Source: Gemmatimonadales bacterium UBA2975
GTDB taxonomy: Bacteria > Gemmatimonadota > Gemmatimonadetes > Longimicrobiales > Gaopeijiaceae
Assembly: GCA_002348265.1 (NCBI GenBank)
Contig: DEAT01000048.1
Span: forward strand, 1 to 64,000
Length of the DNA stretch: 64,000 nt
Reading direction: 5' to 3'
Shown here piece by piece: positions 44,352 to 53,092 of the stretch. Positions within the stretch are counted from its first letter, which is position 1, and every line of letters begins with the position of its first letter. Below the pieces are notes generated by a model, which was given only the letters and a program-made list of their open reading frames with translations, was not told the DNA's origin and searched no databases. Both the position numbers and the translations under genes were made by a program.

Positions 44352-44677
44352 GCCCCCTCTCCCTCGTCGACATCGAACTCTTGATCGAGATCATTCATGA
44401 GCTTCACGTAGACAAAGATGAGGATCACGAACACGTAGATCGCACCCTGTTGAGCAAACCAGAAGCCGAGTGGGAAGTTCGAGAACGGAAGCGTGAAGGC
44501 ATTCAGCGCTTCCGCGAATACGATCCCGCACAGGTATGAGACTACGAACCACACCATGAGCAGGGCACCCAAAAGACGGATATTGCGACGCCAGTACTCC
44601 GCATGCCGCGCCGCCGTGCCTTGATCAGTGACAGAGTGCTGGACGCCTTCCTGACCATTCGAGAAGGACTCAATCAT
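44348..44677 (-). CDS. DUF4212 small subunit of sodium:solute symporter
   Basis: The product has 109 residues from ATG 44677. That start overlaps the cyanophycinase stop (ATGA at 44674-44677) and has GGGGGAG upstream; ATG 44692 is less likely. EYWRRNIRLLGALLMVWFVVSYLCGIVF and FPLGFWFAQQGAIYVFVILIFVYVKLMNDLDQEF are the family's two membrane helices and conserved end. Such proteins occur only next to SSS transporters of the type encoded downstream and are taken as their small subunits. Confidence 0.88.
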   Translation of the reverse strand: MIESFSNGQEGVQHSVTDQGTAARHAEYWRRNIRLLGALLMVWFVVSYLCGIVFAEALNAFTLPFSNFPLGFWFAQQGAIYVFVILIFVYVKLMNDLDQEFDVDEGEGA

Positions 44678-45621
44678 GAACCACTCCCCCACCGTTTCTT
44701 CTGGACACCTTGGATCGGGCTCTGAATCATACTTGGCCTCGTGCTTTCGCGGGTCGCCAAGTTCAACCGATCACCAGGCGCTAGGAAATAAAACTTACCA
44801 TTCTCTCCAGTCGTCACTTGATTGTCATACACCAACACAAAGGATTTTCCGATCACTTGGGCTTGGTCGCCTTGGACAACAAGAGCAGTATCCTCGTCGA
44901 TTCCTATTCCTAGCAGTTCGGGGTGAGTCTCGATCACCTCGATCAGGTCGAACTGACGGTTCCGCATGAGCACGTGCTGATCAATCCCGACATCGCGCAG
45001 GTAACCGAAGCCCCGCTGATGGTCTCCCATCATAATCGTGTTCGTTCGGGTGTCTCCCCTGACCAGGAACGACCCCTGGATCGATGCCCCTGCCGACGAG
45101 CCTCCGATCACCCCACCTCGGTCGAGAACTTCCTGAAACGCTTGCTCGGCCTTCGTTCCTCCATAGGCATCGACCAACCTCCACTGACGTCCTCCGAAGA
45201 AGAACACACCAGCCGCTCTCTTGAGCGGTTCTACAAACGCGTCGGTGTCAGCTTCTGCGGGATCGGTGGTATGAAGCAGCGTTAAGTTGCGCGCCCCATG
45301 ATCACGCCAAGCGTTCATACCTTGATAGAACTCGTCGTACTCCTCCGCACCTCCGGCTGTAGGGACGAGTACTATATGCGCATCGGGACCCCCAGCGAGA
45401 TCAATAAAGCGCTCGTAGATCTCAGCGGAACGCATTGCTCCTCCTACGATCACCAGAGAGCCCCGTTCGGGCCCCACCTTGGGTAGCGATGCAGCCTGCT
45501 GGGCTTCGATTGTGGAAGTCCCAAGCAAAGAAATCATCAACAAGGCAAACAGGACCAGATGGGTCGTGCGACTCGGTCGGCTCAGTTGTGCAGTCCCCAA
45601 GTCATTCGTGCTATATGTCAT
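44674..45621 (-). CDS. Exported cyanophycinase-like peptidase, family S51
   Basis: The product has 315 residues. A hydrophobic segment (residues 20-38) ending TIEAQQA suggests a signal peptide. GGSSAGAS places the likely nucleophile at Ser176, FFGGRQWRLVDAY matches the Gln region of cyanophycinases, and AHIVLVPTAGG and GIGIDEDTALVVQG are further family blocks. Cyanophycinases release beta-Asp-Arg from cyanophycin; relatives cut other beta-aspartyl or small peptides. Export would place the reaction outside the cytoplasm. It sits between two SSS transporter systems, overlapping both neighbours, which suggests that its products are imported. Confidence 0.8.
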   Translation of the reverse strand: MTYSTNDLGTAQLSRPSRTTHLVLFALLMISLLGTSTIEAQQAASLPKVGPERGSLVIVGGAMRSAEIYERFIDLAGGPDAHIVLVPTAGGAEEYDEFYQGMNAWRDHGARNLTLLHTTDPAEADTDAFVEPLKRAAGVFFFGGRQWRLVDAYGGTKAEQAFQEVLDRGGVIGGSSAGASIQGSFLVRGDTRTNTIMMGDHQRGFGYLRDVGIDQHVLMRNRQFDLIEVIETHPELLGIGIDEDTALVVQGDQAQVIGKSFVLVYDNQVTTGENGKFYFLAPGDRLNLATRESTRPSMIQSPIQGVQKKRWGSGS

Positions 45622-47111
45622 CTAGAAATCTCCGGATAGATCTGTCGCTCCAGTTCTCCGTGGATGCGATTGAGTGTTTCTTCCGTCGGCTCTTCAGTAA
45701 CTGCCGACACGACCACTGCGACAGCGGTGTTGAGGAGTAATGCCCACACACCCCCATGAAGCCCAAAGGGATGAGGTGTTACAACGAGAGTGACGTATAG
45801 GACAGCGAGCCCGACAAGCAGTCCGGCGAGAACTCCTGTTCTGGTCAATGTTCGACGCATTGGGAAGCAGACACCTACAATTGCTGGCATCAACTGTAAG
45901 GCCCCGGAACCACTCAGCGTCACGAGAACTACCAAAAAATCAAACGTCCGCACTGAGAGCAGGTAACCGACAACGAGGAGTGCGGCTACGATCGCCCGAC
46001 CAACCCAGAGGTAGTGCCTCTGCCCGCGATCAGGTGCCACATAACGCTGGTATATGTCCCGAGTGAGCACACTCATGTTCGCGTGCAGAATCGAGTCGAG
46101 GGTCGACATCGCTGCCGCGGTCGCCCCCGCAAGGATCACGCCGGTGAGAATGGGCGGGGCATGAGCAAAAAGTAGCTCTGGGAATATACGATCCGGTACT
46201 TCCAGACCAGGCATCGCGACCGCGCCACCAAGTCCGACCAACGCCGCCGGCACGTATAGTGTCATAAGATAGATTGGAGTCGTGGCCCCAAGCAGCTTCA
46301 GTGTCTTCGCGTCTACAGCTGTGTAATAGCGCATCATCATATGCGGCTGGAAAATGATCCCGAACGAAAGAGTGATCGTCATACCGATCCACATGCCCGG
46401 AGTGAAGAAGCCTTGGGGGCCGGGCAAGCTCAAGAGATCCGGTCGCTGGGCCCGAACCTCAGCCCATAACTGCATCGGTCCACCGAAGAGATCGTAGGCC
46501 AAATACATCGCGCCAACCCATACAGCGACATACATCCAGATGCCTTGGATCACATCGGTCCAGTAGACAGCTCGGAGCCCTCCCGCCATTAAGTAGGCGG
46601 CAGCTACCACCAGGAGGATAAGGGTTCCGATTTCGAAAGTGATCCGATCACCCGAAGCCACGTTGATGATGTACCCGAGCCCCTGCGCTTGGACTTGGAT
46701 GTAGAGGATGGTGAAAACGACAGAGACAATCGCGACCGCTATACGCACTGCCTCGGACTCGTAGAAATCGGCGAGCATATCCGCGGGTGTGATGTACCGG
46801 TGCGCTTTGCCCAGCGCCCAAATCCTAGGTCCGAGAACATACGTTATCGCGCCGACCAGCAATGTCCATGTTCCAGCAGCCCAAAACCCAATGCCATGAC
46901 TATAGAAAAAGCCACCCGAGCCGAGAAACGCGAAGGCAGAGTGAAAGGTGGCGACAACCGTGAGGTACAGGACAATAAAACCAGCCTTCCGACCGTATAG
47001 GAGAAAGTCCTCCATGTCGACGGTCATCCGCTTGTTCGCAATGACGCCCAGGATGATCGTCACTAACAGGTAGATGAAGATCAGGCTGGTGGCGACAACC
47101 CAAGGCTCCAC
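45618..47111 (-). CDS. Sodium:solute symporter (second system)
   Basis: The product has 497 residues from GTG 47111, preceded by AAGGGGG and placed one base after the stop of the small membrane protein gene. About 13 membrane segments are seen. MEDFLLYGRKAGFIVLYLTVVATFHSAFAFLG matches the SSS N-terminal pattern, then GGLRAVYWTDVIQGIWMYVAVW, FQPHMMMRYYTAVDAKTLK and ATAAAMSTLDSILHANMSVLTRDIY with the sodium-site serine/threonine region. It differs clearly from the other SSS protein, so the operon carries two systems. The substrate is unknown. Confidence 0.87.
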   Translation of the reverse strand: MEPWVVATSLIFIYLLVTIILGVIANKRMTVDMEDFLLYGRKAGFIVLYLTVVATFHSAFAFLGSGGFFYSHGIGFWAAGTWTLLVGAITYVLGPRIWALGKAHRYITPADMLADFYESEAVRIAVAIVSVVFTILYIQVQAQGLGYIINVASGDRITFEIGTLILLVVAAAYLMAGGLRAVYWTDVIQGIWMYVAVWVGAMYLAYDLFGGPMQLWAEVRAQRPDLLSLPGPQGFFTPGMWIGMTITLSFGIIFQPHMMMRYYTAVDAKTLKLLGATTPIYLMTLYVPAALVGLGGAVAMPGLEVPDRIFPELLFAHAPPILTGVILAGATAAAMSTLDSILHANMSVLTRDIYQRYVAPDRGQRHYLWVGRAIVAALLVVGYLLSVRTFDFLVVLVTLSGSGALQLMPAIVGVCFPMRRTLTRTGVLAGLLVGLAVLYVTLVVTPHPFGLHGGVWALLLNTAVAVVVSAVTEEPTEETLNRIHGELERQIYPEISR

Positions 47112-47112
47112 G

Positions 47113-47340
47113 TCAGACCCCCTTTCGCAAAGACCAAACGAGCACACCGATCAGTGCTGAGTAGACCACGAAGAGGATCACAAAAAACAAGGGAACGCCC
47201 ATGATCCAAGTATCCGGGCGATCCCAAACCGCATGCGTGAACGGTGGCATCGCGAGCAGAAAAACCACTAGGAAAACCATTGTGGCTATCCTGCCTTCCG
47301 CGCTTCGTGGGATCAGGTGTGACTGACGTTCTTGGCTCAT
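47113..47340 (-). CDS. Small two-helix membrane protein (DUF3311-like)
   Basis: The product has 75 residues with two hydrophobic helices (about 20-38 and 45-68) joined by DRPDTWIMGVPL. The pattern of a proline-containing first helix and GVPLFFVILFVVYS in the second resembles DUF3311 proteins, encoded before SSS symporters as presumed small subunits. The stop codon is one base from the symporter's GTG. It is the first gene of the minus-strand operon; its promoter should lie in 47341-47549. Confidence 0.7.
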   Translation of the reverse strand: MSQERQSHLIPRSAEGRIATMVFLVVFLLAMPPFTHAVWDRPDTWIMGVPLFFVILFVVYSALIGVLVWSLRKGV

Positions 47341-47549
47341 GGGCGGCGAACATGAGCCAAGGTCCAGAACTACGCCAGCGCATTAGGTCACCCTGGCGTC
47401 CTCGATAGAGGACACGTCATGCTCCTCACCGCCGAACAGTAATCCCATAAGTTACTGTGCTCAAAGCATTTGTGGAAACACGTGCGTTTGGCACACCCCT
47501 TGCCCCTTACATACGTGACAATTGGAGAACGGAAGGTATGGAGGGCGTC

Positions 47550-48311
47550 ATGCGGCACACGAGATACGCAGCCATAGCTGTCACTGCCTTGACAGTCTTT
47601 GCAACCGGACTCGAAGCTCAGAAAAAAAGTAGGCCAAATTTAATGCAGCCCGAAAATCGCGTCCCGGCTGCAATCGAGATTGATAATTCCGGACCAGGCG
47701 GATTCTGGGGTATCAATTTCGTCGCAGCCACCCCGGTAGGTGAAATGGCAACGCTGGTTGACCAAGGATTCGGTCTTGAATTATCAGTCGGTGCACCGAT
47801 GGCCGCCGATGGCCACCTACGCATGAGAGTCGACCTTGGCGCCGTCGTATACGGCTGGGAGGAGCTCTTCTACGGGTACTGCAGATTCACATGCCGAGTG
47901 GCATCGGGATCGAATGTCACTACGACAAATTCCATCCTTTATGGAAGCGTAGGACCAGAGATCGTCCTCGCTAGCGGTGACTTCGAACCGTACGTGCACG
48001 CGGGAGCAAGCGTATCCTACTTCGTCACATCGTCTCAGCTAGACGACAACGATGGTTATGGATCTTACATGCATACTACCAACTATTCTGATACCGTACT
48101 CGGATGGCGTTTCGGAGGCGGATTTCGCTTCCGGGTCGGTCAACGAACACTTATCGACGTAGGTGTTCATAAGGCAGATAACCAAGTAGCGACATACCTC
48201 ACAGAAGGTGATGTGGTCGACGAACGAGACGGCTCAATAGCCCTCTACCCTAATACGTCGGACGCGGACCTGATGAGCTTCAGGCTTGGTGTGAGCTTCG
48301 CCTTCCGATGA
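47550..48311 (+). CDS. Outer-membrane beta-barrel-like protein
   Basis: The product has 253 residues from ATG 47550, which has GGAGGG five bases upstream; 47538 and 47457 are in-frame alternatives. A signal peptide ends at GLEAQ. Alternating beta strands (LRMRVDLGAVVYGWEELF, WRFGGGFRFRVGQRTLIDVGV) and a final aromatic strand FRLGVSFAFR indicate a small outer-membrane barrel of the opacity/OmpA-N type. A cysteine pair in YCRFTCR may form a disulfide. The function is not known. Confidence 0.7.
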   Translation: MRHTRYAAIAVTALTVFATGLEAQKKSRPNLMQPENRVPAAIEIDNSGPGGFWGINFVAATPVGEMATLVDQGFGLELSVGAPMAADGHLRMRVDLGAVVYGWEELFYGYCRFTCRVASGSNVTTTNSILYGSVGPEIVLASGDFEPYVHAGASVSYFVTSSQLDDNDGYGSYMHTTNYSDTVLGWRFGGGFRFRVGQRTLIDVGVHKADNQVATYLTEGDVVDERDGSIALYPNTSDADLMSFRLGVSFAFR

Positions 48312-48397
48312 TGCGAAACCGAAGCGTTTTCTCCGAGAACCCTTTCTGACAAATCGGTCACCAAGCCTTAAGGAGTGGCTCGCCATATACGACTTTT

Positions 48398-49702
48398 TCA
48401 GAAAGCCGACCGCACCCGTGCCCTGTCGACTTTGCCGTTGGCATTCCGAGGGAGTACGTCACCAACCTTCCACATTCGCGGACGACTCGCCGCTGACATC
48501 TCGTTAGCAACCCAAGATTCAAATTCGTCTAGGTCAAGGTTACTAACCACCGGTTCAATCCAAGCTGCGACGCGCTCTCCCCACACTTCATCAGGGACCC
48601 CGACAACGCATATATCGGTTACAGCCGGATGCAACCGAAGGCGCTCTTCAACCTCAATCGCATCGATTGTGACGCCACCAGTCACAATCCGATCTATGCG
48701 ACGCCCAGTAATAGAAAGTCGTCCACCCTCTTCGATTACTCCCATATCACCTGTTCTGTACCAACCCTCCCCGTCCGCTAATTTCTCAACTTCGTTTCCA
48801 ACGTAACCAAGAGCTCTCGTAGCACCCCTCGTCATAAGTTCACCATCATGGGAAACCCGCACCTCGACCCCCTGCAGCGGACATCCCACATCTCTCCTGC
48901 CGGCCCGAACCTCCTCAGGTCCAGCGGTGGCTATCTGAGAACTCATCTCGGTGGCGCCATAGGTCAATGCAATCGGCCATCCCGAGTCTACGGCCCTATT
49001 GACCAGGCCAAGTGGTGCGTGGGCTCCACCGACCAAAACACACTTCAAACGTTGGGGTGTGCTCCTCGTACCCCACTCGTCTAGGAGGCGGTGCAACTGC
49101 GTCGGGACAAGTGACATGTGGGTCGGCCCTTCTTCATCTTCCAGAAGAGTGACCGTGTCAGAAACATTGAACTTCCCTGGGGCAAGAAGTCGGTTTCCAA
49201 GCAAAATCGAACGAGTTATCAGTGCTAGTCCACCGATATGCGCCAGAGAGAGGGACGCCATCCATACGTCCTCTCGACACAGCGACAATCTCGCTGCCGA
49301 CCCCTGAGCATTTGCCTCGAAATTCTCCCAAGACAGGGCGACACCACGAGGACGACCCGAAGTACCTGACGTCCACAGTATCGAACAGGTCCCCTCAGGA
49401 GGATTGCCTATAGCAAGAGATTTACGCGCCTCGTCTCTCGCGGCCTCACTCAATCTGGGATTCAGCGGTGCCGCGATGAAGCCCGCCCGCCACGTAGCCA
49501 ACAATTCGACTACACCTTCCACATCAGGTTCAACCTCGAACGTATGGACCAATCCGTTAGCAGATGACGACTCCCTAACCTCGCGCAACACTCGGGCTCG
49601 AGTCTCTACTCGATCAGTGATCTCCGCGAGTGAAAACCATTCGGAACCCGAGGAGATCAGCAGAGCTTCCGGAGACAGCGGCGAACGACTCAGAAGGGTC
49701 AT
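48398..49702 (-). CDS. menE: o-Succinylbenzoate--CoA ligase
   Basis: The product has 434 residues, short but normal for MenE. It is an adenylate-forming enzyme: CSILWTSGTSGRPRGVALSW is the AMP phosphate loop, ALTYGATEMSSQIAT the second core motif, WYRTGDMGVIEEGGRLSITGRRIDRIVTGG the hinge region and NGKVDRARVRSAF the C-terminal catalytic lysine region. Assignment to MenE rests on its place as last gene in the menF-menD-menA cluster. The enzyme activates o-succinylbenzoate for ring closure by MenB. menC, menB and menH are not in the window. Confidence 0.85.
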   Translation of the reverse strand: MTLLSRSPLSPEALLISSGSEWFSLAEITDRVETRARVLREVRESSSANGLVHTFEVEPDVEGVVELLATWRAGFIAAPLNPRLSEAARDEARKSLAIGNPPEGTCSILWTSGTSGRPRGVALSWENFEANAQGSAARLSLCREDVWMASLSLAHIGGLALITRSILLGNRLLAPGKFNVSDTVTLLEDEEGPTHMSLVPTQLHRLLDEWGTRSTPQRLKCVLVGGAHAPLGLVNRAVDSGWPIALTYGATEMSSQIATAGPEEVRAGRRDVGCPLQGVEVRVSHDGELMTRGATRALGYVGNEVEKLADGEGWYRTGDMGVIEEGGRLSITGRRIDRIVTGGVTIDAIEVEERLRLHPAVTDICVVGVPDEVWGERVAAWIEPVVSNLDLDEFESWVANEMSAASRPRMWKVGDVLPRNANGKVDRARVRSAF

Positions 49703-49708
49703 ATCGAA

Positions 49709-50614
49709 TCAGCCCAGAGCTAGGCCCAAGGCTAGAGCCGCCCCATAGACGATCACTACCCGCGCAGTCTGACCCAGAGCAGGAATCAACTCAGAAGGGT
49801 CTCTGTAGCGAAAGGCCGCACGAAGTGGTGACATGGCCAGTGGAAGCGCAACGAGAGAAAACAACGATGCCGTCGGCCATCCATAGACGTTCCAGCCGAT
49901 TACTGGGACGAGGGTCCCGCAGACAATCAAACAAACGAGTTCTGCACGCGTACCCGCCACACCAATGCGCACAGCCAAGGTCCGCTTGCCCGCGCGTTTG
50001 TCGGTCCGAAGATCGCGCAGATTGTTCATCACTAGAATCGCGGTGCTGAGGGCACCTAAGCCCGCTCCCGCAAGCAACGCATCAGGGGACCAAGACAGTG
50101 CCTGCACATAGTAGGTGCCGGCAACAGCAATAAGACCAAAGAACAAGAAAACGAATATGTCCCCAAGCCCATGGTACGCCAAAGGCAAAGGGCCACCGGT
50201 ATAGGCCACCGCGCAGATTACCGAGGCCATGCCGATCAAAAAAATCGGCCATCCCGCAACCACCACGAGGTACACGCCGACTAGCATGGCAAAGGACAGT
50301 GCGATGAACATTGCCCTCCTGACTTCTTCGGGCGCGATGATCCCGGCCTGAGTCACCCGGGTCGGACCTACACGATTTTCGTCATCTCCACCGCGCACGA
50401 AGTCGTAGTAGTCATTCCCTAGATTGGTCCCAATCTGAATCAGCAACGCTCCCACCAGTGCGGCTACGGCAGGAAGAGCCACAAAAACACCATCATGAAT
50501 GGCGAGGCCGGCCCCCACGGCAACTGGAGCAACCGCGGCTGTAAGAGTCTTGGGGCGGACTGCTATGCTCCATGCCTGTACGCGCCCCTTCAAAGACGTT
50601 GCCATCATACTCAC
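49709..50614 (-). CDS. menA: 1,4-dihydroxy-2-naphthoate polyprenyltransferase
   Basis: The product has 301 residues, starting at GTG 50614 or ATG 50608. It is a UbiA-family membrane enzyme with eight or nine helices. The aspartate-rich motif NDYYDFVRGGDD near residue 68 binds the prenyl diphosphate through magnesium, and NNLRDLRTDKRAGKRTLAVRIG near residue 190 is the second motif, typical of MenA. It attaches the isoprenoid tail in menaquinone synthesis. It lies 6 bases before menE and 4 bases after the cyclophilin gene. Confidence 0.93.
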   Translation of the reverse strand: MSMMATSLKGRVQAWSIAVRPKTLTAAVAPVAVGAGLAIHDGVFVALPAVAALVGALLIQIGTNLGNDYYDFVRGGDDENRVGPTRVTQAGIIAPEEVRRAMFIALSFAMLVGVYLVVVAGWPIFLIGMASVICAVAYTGGPLPLAYHGLGDIFVFLFFGLIAVAGTYYVQALSWSPDALLAGAGLGALSTAILVMNNLRDLRTDKRAGKRTLAVRIGVAGTRAELVCLIVCGTLVPVIGWNVYGWPTASLFSLVALPLAMSPLRAAFRYRDPSELIPALGQTARVVIVYGAALALGLALG

Positions 50615-50618
50615 GAAG

Positions 50619-51284
50619 TCAGCGCCAGCTCCCTATGATTCGCGTCGTAATGATCGAGTCCAGCTGTGGATACTCGCGTCTAAGATAGTCATTCCCCTGC
50701 ACTCGAATCGAATCCTGACTCGGCGTGCGATCCGCATACGCACCATAGAAGCCCATCGGGACCTCGACGCCCTCTACAATCTCGCCGACCGGCGGATACC
50801 CTACGACACCTCCGGATGCAAGCACATCAAGCCGCTCGTTATCGGCTAAATTGATGTATAGCTGAAATGATCGAGTACTCGGGCCACCTCGAGCGAAGCT
50901 TACCGTGCCTTGGAGATTACTTCCGATGACTGGCTCGTCATCCAAGGGATGGTCACGCCACACTGAATCACGCACGGGCTCTCCCGAGTATCCCCATTGC
51001 GCGACAAACCCATCGATCATCCGGTAAAAACGGGCACCCGCATAGAAATTATTTTCTACTAGGTGCCAAACCCGATCCACAGCGAGTGGTGACCAATGCC
51101 GTCTCATCTTCACCGTAATAGCCCCCTCGCTTGTCTGAATATCTACGAGGAATGAATCCGGAGCCTGAGCAGTCAGATCATCAAGCGTCGGTTTGTATAG
51201 AGCGGTATTAGGACCCGCGCATGCAACAATGACCAGAACACTAGTCAGCAACACAAGACGGCGGACCCACGAACAGTCGACCAC
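50619..51284 (-). CDS. Cyclophilin-type peptidylprolyl isomerase lipoprotein
   Basis: The product has 221 residues, starting at GTG 51284, directly after the menD stop. The signal ends in a lipobox (VIVAC), so it should be a lipoprotein. FYRMIDGFVAQWG and GTVSFARGGPSTRSFQLYINLADNERLD are the conserved cyclophilin core, with the active-site Arg in FYRMI and the FARG/QLYINL strands. It should assist protein folding in the periplasm. Its position inside the menaquinone gene cluster is unexpected, since no step of that pathway needs it. Confidence 0.85.
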   Translation of the reverse strand: MVDCSWVRRLVLLTSVLVIVACAGPNTALYKPTLDDLTAQAPDSFLVDIQTSEGAITVKMRRHWSPLAVDRVWHLVENNFYAGARFYRMIDGFVAQWGYSGEPVRDSVWRDHPLDDEPVIGSNLQGTVSFARGGPSTRSFQLYINLADNERLDVLASGGVVGYPPVGEIVEGVEVPMGFYGAYADRTPSQDSIRVQGNDYLRREYPQLDSIITTRIIGSWR

Positions 51285-53066
51285 TTAACTCAGTACCTCC
51301 AGCACCTTCTCGATAACTGTATCCCTCGATAGGGTACGCATACGATGTCCTTCAGCACCATCGGTGCGTACCCGGATCAATCGGGTTTCACCCGTGGCGA
51401 TGGCATTATTGACCTCTACTTCAAGTTCTTCGACCGAAGTCTCTATGGTTTCGACTCCGTGCGCAGCAGCTGTATGCGAGGGGTCTAAACCGTGCGGGGT
51501 CGTAAAGTACCTGGTGAAGTCAGGTTCGAAATCAGAGATCGGAAGCATCCCGAAAATCGCTCCTCCATCGTTATCCACCAGAACGATCACTAATGGTGCG
51601 TCGTCCTCCCGGCTCCACAAAAAACCATTCTGGTCGTGGAAGAACGCAACATCTCCTATCAGTAGCAGAGTCGGTCCACTATGCTGAGATGAGATTCCAA
51701 AAGCCGTGGACACCACGCCATCGATCCCGCTCGCACCGCGATTTGCAAAGACATGGATATTCTTCCCTTCCTCATGCTCCATGCGCAGAGCAGCGAACGC
51801 GTCGAGGTCCCGGACCGGCATCGAACTCGAAACAACTAAGGCTGCGCCGTGCGGAAGAGCACGCAGCGTTGCCCCGGCCACCGCACCCTCACCGAGTTCA
51901 CCCTCGGAGATAGGCGAAAGAGCTTCTCGAGCCGCTCGATCCGCTCTAGCCCAGGACCTGAAGGGCTCTTCTGATAGCTCCTTTCTGTGCGTGGGCCATT
52001 TCGAGCTCATTCGGGTAAGAGCGTCGACCGCATCCGCCCGGAAATACGTTGTCGCAGTTACTCCATGGTCCTTCCATCTCGGACCATCGTCAATAACCAA
52101 TTGCTCTGCATCAGCGTGTTGGAAAAGCCACCTTTGGAGAGAGGCAGAAGTGGGTGATGCACCTACGCGAACCACGACCTCCGGGGTCAAGTGCTCGCGC
52201 ACGCGGGCATCGCTCAAGAAGAGATCGTAGCCAACGATCACCCGATCATCACCGACTCCGAAGCGAGCACCACTCAAGGGATCTGCAAGCAGAGGAAACC
52301 CTGTCACGGAAGCGAAGTGCCTTACGGCGGGGCCAAGAAGAGAAGCCTCTTCTGATGGCCCAGCTACGATCACACCGATTCTCCCGGCAAGGCATTTTAA
52401 GAGCTGCCCCAGTTGCTCTTCAGTGATGGCTGGACGAGTCGACTCGATGCGCACCATCGGTGATCCGTCTGCTCGACCCTCGAATGCCAGCGGATCTTCA
52501 ACGACCAGGTCATGTGCTGAGTCTTGGGGCTCGAGTGGCTTGTCGAACGGGACGTTTACATGCACCGGTCCCTTAGAAGATCCGCAAGACTTGTCCCAAA
52601 CACGTCCGGCGATACTCCTTAAATGCCGAAGCGATCTGGAGTCGATTATCGGTTCTGACAGTTGGAAGAACGCACGGGGGTAGCGTCCAAAGATTTGATA
52701 CTGATCAATCGCCTGGTTGGCATCCGCCCCTCGCAATCGATTAGGTCGATCCGCTGATAGCACTATCAAAGGAACTCCTGACTGACTGGCCTCTACCACT
52801 GCTGGAAATAGGTTGGCGACGGCGGTCCCAGAAGTCGTGATTATCGCTGCCGGACGTCCCGTTGCCTTCCCGACTCCTAGGGCGAAGAAACCGCAAGCAC
52901 GCTCGTCTAGATGTACCCGTACCCTGAGTCTCTCGTCAGCCGCGCACGCCATCACGAGTGGAGTCGAGCGCGATCCAGGCGCTATAACAACCTCGCGCAA
53001 ACCAGCACGTGCTAACTCGTCCACAAGACTACGAGCCCACAATGTATTGGCAGTCGATTCGGTCAC
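51285..53066 (-). CDS. menD: SEPHCHC synthase MenD
   Basis: The product has 593 residues from GTG 53066. It is a thiamine diphosphate enzyme: APGSRSTPLVMACA and HLDERACGFFALG hold the catalytic glutamate of the family, ATGRPAAIITTSGTAVANLFPAVVEAS follows, and the C-terminal cofactor site reads GDVAFFHDQNGFL then VIVLVDNDGGAIFGMLP. It joins 2-oxoglutarate and isochorismate to SEPHCHC, the first committed menaquinone step. It follows menF by 26 bases. Confidence 0.95.
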   Translation of the reverse strand: MTESTANTLWARSLVDELARAGLREVVIAPGSRSTPLVMACAADERLRVRVHLDERACGFFALGVGKATGRPAAIITTSGTAVANLFPAVVEASQSGVPLIVLSADRPNRLRGADANQAIDQYQIFGRYPRAFFQLSEPIIDSRSLRHLRSIAGRVWDKSCGSSKGPVHVNVPFDKPLEPQDSAHDLVVEDPLAFEGRADGSPMVRIESTRPAITEEQLGQLLKCLAGRIGVIVAGPSEEASLLGPAVRHFASVTGFPLLADPLSGARFGVGDDRVIVGYDLFLSDARVREHLTPEVVVRVGASPTSASLQRWLFQHADAEQLVIDDGPRWKDHGVTATTYFRADAVDALTRMSSKWPTHRKELSEEPFRSWARADRAAREALSPISEGELGEGAVAGATLRALPHGAALVVSSSMPVRDLDAFAALRMEHEEGKNIHVFANRGASGIDGVVSTAFGISSQHSGPTLLLIGDVAFFHDQNGFLWSREDDAPLVIVLVDNDGGAIFGMLPISDFEPDFTRYFTTPHGLDPSHTAAAHGVETIETSVEELEVEVNNAIATGETRLIRVRTDGAEGHRMRTLSRDTVIEKVLEVLS

Positions 53067-53092
53067 GGGTTACGCCTCAACGCGTTGGATTG

